Of a DNA stretch of 64,000 nucleotides, positions 28,330 through 35,618 are shown piece by piece. Made by a program: the position numbers and the translations under genes. Under the pieces are notes generated by a model. The model searched no databases, was not told the DNA's origin, and worked only from the letters and a program-made list of their open reading frames with translations. Positions within the stretch are counted from its first letter, which is position 1; each line of letters starts with the position of its first letter. Source of the DNA: Rhodospirillaceae bacterium. Its GTDB lineage: Bacteria; Pseudomonadota; Alphaproteobacteria; Rhodospirillales; Casp-alpha2. The DNA lies in contig JABJBP010000130.1 of assembly GCA_018665815.1 (NCBI GenBank), forward strand, positions 1-64,000, in the 5' to 3' direction.

Positions 28330-28517
28330 TGGGCTTGTCCTCCGCACTGGCGCCAAAATGGTGCCGAAATGGTACTGCTGTTGCCTCTACAGGTAATCGA
28401 TCCCGCCGCAGATTGCAAAAGGCGGATTACCGAAGGTTGGAAGAAACGATTTATTCATCATTCGACATCGATTATTCTAATCGCGCAGGTCGCCGCCCCG
28501 TTATAAAGGACCGCCCT

Positions 28518-29579
28518 ATGAGTGATGAGCAGCCGTATGTCGGCGAGTGGGCCGATGATGAAAACGCCCATCGGATTGGGTTTTATCTGATTCCTGGATT
28601 TTCGATGATCGCCTTTGTTGCCGCCGTTGAGCCGCTCAGATTGGCCAATCGTGTGGCCGGAGAGATCTTGTACAGCTGGTACACCATGTCGAATAAGGGT
28701 GAACCGGTTTTTGCATCCAATTCGATTCCCATCCACGTTCATACCACCGTCGATGAAGCGCCAAAATTTGAGACTGTCTTCGTTTGCGGCGGCATGGACG
28801 TCCACAAACATCACCGCACCGACCTGTTTGGGTTCTTGAGAAAACAAGCAGCGCATGGGACGGGCTTAGGCGCGCTGTGTACAGGTGCTCATGTGCTGGC
28901 CCGTGCCGGACTGCTGAATGGTCACCGGTGCACTATCCATTGGGAAAATCTGCCGGCGTTCGTCGAGGAATTTCCCGATCTTGAAGTCACATCGGAGCTC
29001 TATGAGATCGACCGGGGGCGCTATTCCTCCGCCGGCGGTACGGCGGCGGCCGATCTGATGTTGAATTTCATCGCTGACCAAACCGGCCCGGAAACTGCGG
29101 CATTGGTCGCTGATGAGCTAATCATGCATCGTATTCGCGAGAAAAGCGAAGGCCAGCGCATGGACCTACGGACACGACTGGGGGTCACCCATCCGAAGTT
29201 GCTGGCCGTCGTCGGGCAGATGGAAGAGAACCTGGAAACGACGTTGAGTGCCGTCGAATTGGCGGCCAGTGTCGGACTTTCAACACGTCAGCTGGAGCGT
29301 TTGTTCCATACCTATCTGAAATGCCCGCCGACGCGGTATTATTTACAATTACGGTTGAAGCGCGCGCGGTTTTTGTTGCGCCAAACCAGTCTGCCGGTAT
29401 TTGATGTCGCACTGGCAACGGGGTTCGTCTCGGCATCGCATTTTTCGAAATGTTACCGGGAATTATTCAGTGTAACCCCCAGCGCCGAGCGCCGGGTCAT
29501 AGCATCGCCCATCCTGGCCTCGCCCGTCATAGAGCCCCAATTCGACGTTCCAGACGCGGAAACCATACCGCCAGCGTGA
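28518..29579 (+). CDS. GlxA-family AraC-type transcriptional regulator
   Basis: A 353-residue regulator. Residues 15-190 are a DJ-1/PfpI-like sensor domain (FYLIPGFSMIAFVAAVEPLR; LCTGAHVLARAGLL with HW shortly after). Residues 225-330 contain the two AraC helix-turn-helix units (SVGLSTRQLERLF and DVALATGFVSASHFSKCYRE). AAAGGA seven bases before the ATG at 28518 sets the start. GlxA-like regulators such as GbdR, SouR and CdhR control betaine, sarcosine and carnitine catabolism in Pseudomonas; such genes lie 5-20 kb downstream here, so a similar role is possible but not shown. The 3' end overlaps the convergent MATE gene by 53 bases. Confidence 0.86.
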   Translation: MSDEQPYVGEWADDENAHRIGFYLIPGFSMIAFVAAVEPLRLANRVAGEILYSWYTMSNKGEPVFASNSIPIHVHTTVDEAPKFETVFVCGGMDVHKHHRTDLFGFLRKQAAHGTGLGALCTGAHVLARAGLLNGHRCTIHWENLPAFVEEFPDLEVTSELYEIDRGRYSSAGGTAAADLMLNFIADQTGPETAALVADELIMHRIREKSEGQRMDLRTRLGVTHPKLLAVVGQMEENLETTLSAVELAASVGLSTRQLERLFHTYLKCPPTRYYLQLRLKRARFLLRQTSLPVFDVALATGFVSASHFSKCYRELFSVTPSAERRVIASPILASPVIEPQFDVPDAETIPPA

Positions 29580-30840
29580 TCCCCCGCACCGCCATGAAGA
29601 CTTGAAAGCTGAGCCATAGGCCGTGATTGCCGAGAACCGGGATCAGGGCCATCAGACTTGCCATAAAAAAGATCATCGAGATGGCCATGCCGTTGCGCAT
29701 CTCACGGGTCCAGGTAGCACCGATGAACACGCCGTCCAATTGATAGCTCCAAACCGATACCAAAGGCATGATGACTGCCCAAATTAAGTAGCCCCGCGCC
29801 ATCTCGCGGACCGCCGCATCGCCGCTCAGGATATCAATGAGATAAGGGCCTCCGAGCGCGAAACCAGCCGCCAGAACCACCGAGAACCCCAACGCCCAAC
29901 GGCTGGTGGCCTTGATGGCGGCTCGGAACCGTTTGCGGTTGCCTTGGCCCAAGGCTTCGCCGCTCAAGGCTTCCGTGGCATTGGCAAAGCCGTCCAAGGC
30001 ATAAGTCATGAACATGTGCATGTTCAGCAAGATGGCGTTCACCGCCAGGACCACATCGCCCATGCGCGCACCGATCGCGGTGAATGTGGCGAGCGTGATT
30101 TGCAGGCACATGGAACGTAGGAAAATGTCACGATTGACCCGGACCATCAGCGCCAAACGTTGGGCCCGAAAGACGCGCCGGAAATCCCACTGCCCGCCGA
30201 GGCGTCTAGCGTTGACAACGACCAAAATCAAACCAAGCCCGACAGCTGCGTATTCACCGATTACTGTAGCCCAGGCGACGCCGGCGACGCCCCAGCCCAA
30301 CCCCATCACGAACCAAAAATCGAGGATAATGTTAAGACCGTTCAAAAATATTTGCGTGATTAGTGCTGCCCGGGCGTTTTGGATACCGAAGAACCATCCC
30401 AATAACGCATAATTGGCCATCGATGCCGGCGCACTCAAAATGCGGATCGAATAATACTCGGCGGCCAAGGGCGCGACTTCGGCGCTGGGTCCGATGACCT
30501 TGAGCGCGGCCCAGGAGATCGGCGCTTGAAAGATGATAAACGCGGCGCCGACGGCCAATGACCAAAGCCCGGCGCGCAGGAACCAGACCCGAACCTCATC
30601 GGGATCATTACGCCCCAAAGCCTGCGCGGTCAGGCCGGTGGTGCCCATGCGCAGGAAGTTGCAACTGTGAAAGATAATTGTGAATATCATCGCGCCGACG
30701 GCAACGGCGCCCAGATATTGTGGCCCCGGAAGATGACCGACCACGGCCATATCGACCGCACCCAACAATGGTACGGAAACATTCGAGAGCATCACCGGGC
30801 CGGCAAGGCGCCAGGTTCTGCGGTTCCAATTTTCGGTCAT
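29527..30840 (-). CDS. MATE family efflux transporter
   Basis: A 437-residue membrane protein with about 12 predicted helices in two similar halves. The opening RRTWRLAGPVMLSNVSVPLLGAVD without a signal peptide and the AVGAMIFTIIFHSCNFLRMGTTGL segment are typical of the DinF-like branch of MATE transporters. It would export drugs or metabolites by cation antiport. It overlaps the GlxA-type regulator tail to tail. The 240 bases upstream of it, to 31082, hold no gene that I recognise. Confidence 0.87.
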   Translation of the reverse strand: MTENWNRRTWRLAGPVMLSNVSVPLLGAVDMAVVGHLPGPQYLGAVAVGAMIFTIIFHSCNFLRMGTTGLTAQALGRNDPDEVRVWFLRAGLWSLAVGAAFIIFQAPISWAALKVIGPSAEVAPLAAEYYSIRILSAPASMANYALLGWFFGIQNARAALITQIFLNGLNIILDFWFVMGLGWGVAGVAWATVIGEYAAVGLGLILVVVNARRLGGQWDFRRVFRAQRLALMVRVNRDIFLRSMCLQITLATFTAIGARMGDVVLAVNAILLNMHMFMTYALDGFANATEALSGEALGQGNRKRFRAAIKATSRWALGFSVVLAAGFALGGPYLIDILSGDAAVREMARGYLIWAVIMPLVSVWSYQLDGVFIGATWTREMRNGMAISMIFFMASLMALIPVLGNHGLWLSFQVFMAVRGITLAVWFPRLERRIGAL

Positions 30841-31082
30841 GGTGGTGGATTACCGAGACTGAACAAGCGGCCGAAACCATGCCACGGGAGGCGCCGGGAG
30901 ACCAGCGACGTATATGTATAGCGGGGGCGCAGAAATATTGGGGGCTGGATGGGTTTGGGCCGACCGGGGAGAGTTTGTTTTATGTGGTAACTGGCGACAG
31001 GCGTCGCGCTTGCGTTCGTGGCGCGGTTGCCCGCCGACCGAAAACGCGTTTCGGCCGACGGGACAGGGCGCCGCCCGGGGGA

Positions 31083-31631
31083 CTAGGCGGCGGCTTTTTG
31101 TGTGGTGACAACGGGGAAGTCGATATCTGTGCCGGCCACGTGGTTGAAATAGTTGGTGAAGATGTTGGCCGTCACGTTGGCGACGATTTCTACAATTTCG
31201 CCTTCCGAATACCCGGCGTCGCGGACGTCCTTGAGATCGTGGTCCGAAACGTTGCCCGATTTGCGGACCACGGCGGCGGTCAGGTTGAGCGCGGCTTGGG
31301 TTTTGGCGTCACTGGCGTTACCGCCCAGATTGCGGACCAGTTCTTGATCATCAAGACCGGCCATTTTTCCAAGCGCCGTGTGGGCCGAGGCACAATAGTC
31401 ACAAGAATTTATGCCGGCGACCGTCAAGGCGATTTGTTCACGCAATTGCGCTGACAAAATGCCATTTCCCAGTGCCTTGCTCAGGCTCAGATAACCGTCA
31501 AGGACGGTCGGGGATTGGGCGAGAGTGGCGTAGAGGTTCGGCACCATGCCAATGGCGCCCTTGACGCCGTCCAAGAGATCCTTGGCTTGGCCGGATACCG
31601 TAGCGTGATCGACGGGTTGAATGCGGGTCAT
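31083..31631 (-). CDS. Carboxymuconolactone decarboxylase / AhpD-like protein
   Basis: A 182-residue all-helical protein. The CDYCASAHTALGK segment near residue 82 is the AhpD-like C-x2-C-x3-H redox motif. The start at 31631 is set by GGAGA about seven bases upstream. Such proteins are alkylhydroperoxidase-type reductases active against peroxides. It is divergent from a TetR regulator gene, and perfect palindromes lie between them, so it is probably the regulator's target. Confidence 0.88.
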   Translation of the reverse strand: MTRIQPVDHATVSGQAKDLLDGVKGAIGMVPNLYATLAQSPTVLDGYLSLSKALGNGILSAQLREQIALTVAGINSCDYCASAHTALGKMAGLDDQELVRNLGGNASDAKTQAALNLTAAVVRKSGNVSDHDLKDVRDAGYSEGEIVEIVANVTANIFTNYFNHVAGTDIDFPVVTTQKAAA

Positions 31632-31694
31632 TTGAATTCTCCTTCGTTCGTGTGGGGCCGGCTCAGAAATGATTGTCTTTGTCGGCACAGTTTA

Positions 31695-31710
31695 TTGACC
31701 AAATGGTCAA
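31695..31710. promoter_or_regulatory. Palindromic operator, site 1 (TetR-type)
   Basis: TTGACCAAATGGTCAA: 7-bp arms TTGACCA and TGGTCAA with a two-base centre, 64 bases upstream of the AhpD-like start. It matches the half-site of site 2, so both are probably bound by the divergent TetR regulator. Confidence 0.75.
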
Positions 31711-31763
31711 GAATAGGATGTAAAAGAAGCCGCGTCTCGTGCGGCGGTGATTGAGATATAGAC

Positions 31764-31787
31764 ATTATTGACTGATTGGTCAATAAT
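31764..31787. promoter_or_regulatory. Palindromic operator, site 2 (TetR-type)
   Basis: ATTATTGAC (31764-31772) and GTCAATAAT (31779-31787) are exact 9-bp reverse complements with a six-base centre; TTGACTGATTGGTCAA inside resembles site 1. It ends 31 bases before the TetR start, a position suited to autorepression. Confidence 0.75.
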
Positions 31788-31818
31788 AGTCGAGATCACA
31801 TGAGCGTGAAGGAGGCCA

Positions 31819-32391
31819 ATGATGGCCAGACCTCGGGAATTTGATATCGACGAGGCTCTTGAAGCCGCCATGAACTTGTTCTGGGCGCAGGGTTATGAAG
31901 CGACGTCCATGCAGGAACTGGTGGACGTGCTGGGAATCAAGAAGGGCAGTCTGTATGCGGCCTTTGGTGACAAACGCCAACTCTATCTGGCGGCGCTTCG
32001 CCATTACGATAAATTGGAAATCGCCGGAGGCATCGCCATCCTCGATGGGCGCGGTGATGGCGCTGATCGGATCAAACGGTTGTTTGACAATGTTACCAGG
32101 GTTGTTGGTAACGGTGACCGGCGGGGATGTTTTCTGTGCAATGCGGCGGTTGAGCAGACACCTGTGGATACGGAGGTCGATGATTATGTCTCGGCCGGCA
32201 TGCGTCGCATTGAGGCGGCGTTTGCGCGGGCCCTGGCCGATAGCCCCGGTGCCGATATGGCGGCGGCTCAGGCACTGACGACGGCCTATATGGGGCTCAG
32301 GGTCATGGCAAAGGGCGGAACGGCGGTCGTTGAACTCAAACGCACAGCGTCCCGATTGGTGGCGGCGTTATGCCATCCGATGCAGATATGA
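31819..32391 (+). CDS. TetR/AcrR family transcriptional regulator
   Basis: A 190-residue regulator. The N-terminal helix-turn-helix spans about residues 10-55 (FDIDEALEAAMNLFW, GYEATSMQELVDVLGIKKGSLYAAFGDKR in the family pattern). The C-terminal ligand domain contains GCFLCNAAVEQTP, typical of regulators near oxidoreductase or peroxidase genes. GGAGG lies just upstream; the ATG at 31822 is an equal alternative start. It probably represses itself and the divergent AhpD-like gene through the two operators between them. Ligand unknown; a Cys pair in GCFLC could sense oxidants. Confidence 0.88.
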   Translation: MMARPREFDIDEALEAAMNLFWAQGYEATSMQELVDVLGIKKGSLYAAFGDKRQLYLAALRHYDKLEIAGGIAILDGRGDGADRIKRLFDNVTRVVGNGDRRGCFLCNAAVEQTPVDTEVDDYVSAGMRRIEAAFARALADSPGADMAAAQALTTAYMGLRVMAKGGTAVVELKRTASRLVAALCHPMQI

Positions 32392-32639
32392 AGCGCGAAA
32401 CCAATCTCTCGCCGGACAATGATAGATCGATGCAGGCTTGACAAAGGCCGCGCCAAGGCTCATGTCACGCGTACACATTGTCCTGCGATTGCGCGAAGCG
32501 CCACTAAACGGCGCCACGTCCCGGGATCAACAATAAAAAAAACCAGCCGTTCCGGCCGCGCCCGGAATAGGCGAAATGCCGGGCTAGGCCGCATCAAAGA
32601 TGCCGCCCCCGATGCTCGGCGCATAAGGAAATATCTAAA

Positions 32640-33977
32640 GTGACTATCAAGACTTTCTCGGAACTCGGCTTGGCCGATCCGATCAACCTTGCGCTTATCG
32701 CAAGGAATCACACGACGCCGACGCCAATCCAGGCTCAGGCTATTCCCCAATTGCTCAAGGGCCGCGACATGCTGGGCATCGCCCAGACCGGCACCGGCAA
32801 AACGGCGGCTTTTGCGTTGCCGATCCTCCATCAACTCTCACAAAACATCCCTGGCCACGGACAACGTAGCCCGCGGGCTCTGGTGCTGGCACCGACCCGT
32901 GAGTTGGCAATTCAGATCGGTGAAGAATTCAAGGCCTACGCCCAGAACATCCGCCTTTACCACACGGTGATCTTCGGTGGTGTCAGCCAAAAGGCGCAGG
33001 TCGCCGCGCTGACCCGTGGCGTGGATATCATTGTCGCGACGCCGGGCCGTTTGCTCGACCTCCTCAATCAGCGCCAGGTCAAATTGGATAAAGTTGAATA
33101 TCTGGTTCTCGACGAGGCTGACCGCATGCTCGACATGGGGTTTGTCCGCGACGTGCGTAAAATCATTTCGCATATCCCGAAACGCCGCCAATCGTTGCTG
33201 TTCTCGGCGACCATGCCGGGTGAAATATCGGGCCTAGCCGGCGAGATTCTGAACAATCCCGCGCGTGTCGAAGTGACGCCGCAATCAACGCCCATCGAGC
33301 GTATCCGCCAAAGCGTTCACCACGTCAACGCCAACGATAAACGCGCATTGCTGGCCAATATTTTGAGCGACGAGGCGTTGTCGCGGGTTATGGTGTTTAC
33401 ACGCACCAAACACCGCGCCAATAAGGTCGCCGATTATCTTGAAAAATGCGGGATCAATGCTGACGCGATCCACGGCAATAAATCGCAAGGCGCGCGCCAG
33501 CGTGCATTGAAGCGTTTTAAATCCGGTGAGGCTCGCGTTTTGGTGGCCACCGATATCGCGGCTAGGGGCATTGATGTGGACAATGTCAGCCACGTCATCA
33601 ATTTCGAATTGCCCAATGAGCCCGAAAACTATGTCCACCGTATCGGCCGGACGGCGCGGGCAGGTGCCGAGGGCATTGCCGTGGCGTTTTGCGACTCGAC
33701 CGAACGTGGTTATCTGAAAGATATTGAGCGTTTGATCCGCACCCGCCTGACGGTGGTCGGCGACGAGCCCGAAGGGATGGAGTTCGTGGCGCCGGGTAAG
33801 CCGAAGAAACCGCATCGCGGGGCGAACGGCAACGGCAATCGGAATGGCAATCGACCCAATGGGTCAAATGGCAATGCTAACCCAAGCGGCAAGCCGAAGC
33901 GTCGGCGGCGGCGCAAGCCGAATAATACCTCCGGTGGTGGGGAAGGCCAACGGTCCGGTCATCGCCGGGCGGCCTAA
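32640..33977 (+). CDS. rhlE: ATP-dependent RNA helicase, DEAD-box (RhlE-like)
   Basis: A 445-residue helicase from a GTG start with AAGGAA nine bases before it. All core motifs are present: Q-motif with TPTPIQAQAI, AQTGTGKT (motif I), PTREL, TPGR, DEAD, SAT, then ATDIAARGIDV and HRIGRTARAG in the second RecA domain. The last 60 residues are Asn/Gly-rich followed by Lys/Arg-rich (KPKRRRRRKP), an RNA-binding tail. It unwinds structured RNA in ribosome assembly or decay. It is monocistronic with a strong terminator downstream. The 249 bases upstream hold no recognisable gene. Confidence 0.9.
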   Translation: MTIKTFSELGLADPINLALIARNHTTPTPIQAQAIPQLLKGRDMLGIAQTGTGKTAAFALPILHQLSQNIPGHGQRSPRALVLAPTRELAIQIGEEFKAYAQNIRLYHTVIFGGVSQKAQVAALTRGVDIIVATPGRLLDLLNQRQVKLDKVEYLVLDEADRMLDMGFVRDVRKIISHIPKRRQSLLFSATMPGEISGLAGEILNNPARVEVTPQSTPIERIRQSVHHVNANDKRALLANILSDEALSRVMVFTRTKHRANKVADYLEKCGINADAIHGNKSQGARQRALKRFKSGEARVLVATDIAARGIDVDNVSHVINFELPNEPENYVHRIGRTARAGAEGIAVAFCDSTERGYLKDIERLIRTRLTVVGDEPEGMEFVAPGKPKKPHRGANGNGNRNGNRPNGSNGNANPSGKPKRRRRRKPNNTSGGGEGQRSGHRRAA

Positions 33978-34013
33978 TTCCGATCGTGATTTCCGGAGAC
34001 GAAAACGCATAAG

Positions 34014-34048
34014 AAAAACCGGCACGCTTGGCGTGCCGGTTTTATTTT
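34014..34048 (+). terminator. Rho-independent terminator after the DEAD-box helicase
   Basis: CCGGCACGC (34019-34027) and GCGTGCCGG (34031-34039) form a perfect 9-bp stem with a TTG loop, preceded by AAAAA and followed by TTTTATTTT. The flanking A-run also allows termination of leftward transcription. Confidence 0.92.
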
Positions 34049-34090
34049 GTGCTGTGTCTCACCCGTACGGTGAGCCGCTGTAAAGGCTGA

Positions 34091-34813
34091 TTAGCCGACG
34101 GCTGCGAGTTTCGCAAAGGCGGCGGAACCTTGACGGGTCTCCATAATTTTGCCGGCAATCTCAACCGCCATGGAGGCGTCCCGGCAATAAGCGTCGGCGC
34201 CGATTTCATCGGCGAAGGCTTCGTTCAAGGGTGCGCCACCGACAACAATCGCGTAATCGTTGCGGATACCGCGCTGTTTGAAGGTTTCGATGACGACCTT
34301 CATGTAGCCCATCGTCGTCGTCAGCAGGGCTGACATGCCGATGATATCGGCGTTGTGTTTCAGCGCCGCTTCGATGTAGTCCTCGACGTCGTTGTTGACG
34401 CCGATATCAATGATATCGAAGCCGGCGCCTTCCATCATCATGCCGACGAGGTTCTTGCCGATGTCGTGGATGTCGCCTTTGACGGTACCGATAATCATGG
34501 TGCCGACTTTCGGCGCGCCGGTCTCGGCCAAAAGCGGGCGCAGGATCGCCATGCCGGCTTTCATCGAGTTGGCGGCCAGCAGGACTTCGGGGACGAACAG
34601 GATGCCGTCACGGAAATCGATACCAACGATGCGCATGCCTTCCACCAAGGCTTTTTGTAGGACGTCGTAGGGCGTCCAGCCGCGGTCTAAAAGAATTTGT
34701 GTGCCTTCCGAAATGGCCGTTGCCATGCCGTCGTAAAGATCGTCATGCATTTGCGTGACGAGCGTGTCGTCGTCGAGCTCAGAGAGGATAATGTCTTGTT
34801 CTTGTTCGCTCAT
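34091..34813 (-). CDS. Corrinoid (B12-binding) methyltransferase protein, MtgC/MttC-like
   Basis: A 240-residue protein. Residues 15-100 are the helical cap domain; then the cobalamin-binding motif GDIHDIGKN supplies the lower-axial His (D-x-H-x2-G), with SALLTTT and VVGGAPLN completing the site. Such proteins accept a methyl group on Co(I) from a substrate-specific MttB-family enzyme, and an MttB gene lies at 38290. In related bacteria the pair demethylates glycine betaine or other quaternary amines. AGGA is present upstream of the ATG. No corrinoid:folate methyltransferase or activase is encoded nearby. Confidence 0.9.
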   Translation of the reverse strand: MSEQEQDIILSELDDDTLVTQMHDDLYDGMATAISEGTQILLDRGWTPYDVLQKALVEGMRIVGIDFRDGILFVPEVLLAANSMKAGMAILRPLLAETGAPKVGTMIIGTVKGDIHDIGKNLVGMMMEGAGFDIIDIGVNNDVEDYIEAALKHNADIIGMSALLTTTMGYMKVVIETFKQRGIRNDYAIVVGGAPLNEAFADEIGADAYCRDASMAVEIAGKIMETRQGSAAFAKLAAVG

Positions 34814-34961
34814 AATATTCCTCCGCAGCCTTCCAGGGCTAAAAGCACGGTTGTTTCAACTATCTGGTTTATTTTGGTTTTTCCCGATCAACTGTCTGAT
34901 TTCAGACTGCGTATAGCCTCAAAACGACGTAAATGACGAAATCAAGGAATTGCTGGCAAAG

Positions 34962-34993
34962 AAAACGCCGGGACGGTTATTACCGTCCCGGCG
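34962..34993 (-). terminator. Rho-independent terminator (leftward)
   Basis: CGCCGGGACGGT (34966-34977) and ACCGTCCCGGCG (34982-34993) form a perfect 12-bp stem with a TATT loop. Read leftward it ends in TTTTC. It lies 65 bases beyond the stop of the BCCT transporter remnant and is probably that gene's original terminator. Confidence 0.85.
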
Positions 34994-35057
34994 GGAGTTC
35001 ATCTGCGGCAATTCGGCGATCGCAGATTGTTAGATTGGCGTGCCGCGAAGGTACGCT

Positions 35058-35240
35058 TTAGACGCCTTCTTTCGCGGTTTGTTTTAGGCCAATATAGAGG
35101 CTTACGCACATGGCCAGCAGCACAATGGTGAACGGGAATCCCGTCGATACCGCCATCGCCTGCAAGGCCGTTAATGCACTGGCACCACCGATCAAAAGTA
35201 AGGTCGCGGCGACCACGCTGTTTCCACTGGCGGCGCCGGA
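35058..35240 (-). pseudogene. BCCT (betaine/carnitine/choline) transporter, C-terminal remnant
   Basis: The last ~60 codons before the stop at 35058 encode a Gly/Ala-rich membrane segment (LLLIGGASALTALQAMAVST), then GFPFTIVLLAMCVSLYIGL and a charged tail, which match the final transmembrane helices of BCCT-family transporters. The rest of the ~500-residue protein is missing: upstream of about 35240 the minus strand is only the Pro-rich antisense of a Gly-rich sequence. Retention of a leftward terminator supports loss by deletion. An intact copy would import betaine or choline for the neighbouring demethylation genes. Confidence 0.72.
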
Positions 35241-35298
35241 GGACAAGGCATTGGGTCTCAAGGCGGGAATGGAGCTCAAGGCGGATCCGGGGGGCATT

Positions 35299-35550
35299 GG
35301 GACGAGCGGAGATATTCTTGTCGCAGGGCAAGGTGGTGAAGGTGGTGGTTTGCTGCCTAACTCGTACAGTTTGGCCGGCAGCGGCGGGAGTTCCGCCCTT
35401 GGGGGAGGCTCTAGAGGAACGGTCAGAATCCCTGGGATGGGTGCCGAAGGTGGCGGCGCTTTCGGTGGCGGTGGGGGAGTTGACGACTCTACCAACGGCA
35501 GCGGTGGCAACGGCGCCGCCGGTGTGGTGGTTGTTGAAGTTTTTACCTGA
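35299..35550 (+). pseudogene. Gly-rich tail-fibre/surface-protein C-terminal remnant
   Basis: In the + frame ending at the TGA of 35548-35550 the sequence reads GTSGDILVAGQGGEGG, GSGGSSALGGGSRG, GGAFGGGGGVDD and finally GGNGAAGVVVVEVF. This is the usual C-terminus of Gly-rich phage tail-fibre or surface proteins, where the last strand ends in a hydrophobic VVVVE-type motif. The 5' part is absent; the frame runs into the antisense of the BCCT remnant. A terminator follows 26 bases after the stop. It is probably a remnant of a prophage or surface-protein gene, not expressed as such. Confidence 0.6.
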
Positions 35551-35575
35551 TCTCTTATCGCCATTATCGGACGTG

Positions 35576-35608
35576 GAAACGCCGCCCCATGGGCGGCGTT
35601 TCTCTTTT
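35576..35608 (+). terminator. Rho-independent terminator
   Basis: GAAACGCCGCCC (35576-35587) pairs perfectly with GGGCGGCGTTTC (35591-35602) around a CAT loop, followed by TCTTTT. It terminates the rightward Gly-rich remnant and may also act on the leftward FAD/GcvT gene, whose stop is 11 bases to the right. Confidence 0.85.
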
Positions 35609-35618
35609 GGAGAGAACC

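Noticed and set aside
30841-31082. Possible small gene or RNA between MATE and AhpD-like genes
   Set aside because: No start with RBS and no conserved structure; a CCGAAA/TTTCGG inverted repeat at about 31040-31055 alone is not enough.
32419-32643. 74-codon frame before the DEAD-box helicase
   Set aside because: Arg/Lys-rich without motif, overlapping the helicase start; probably leader sequence.
35058-35564. 168-codon Pro-rich protein as a genuine gene
   Set aside because: The N-terminal Pro-rich part is the antisense of a Gly-rich tail coded on the + strand; only the last ~60 codons resemble a real family (BCCT).
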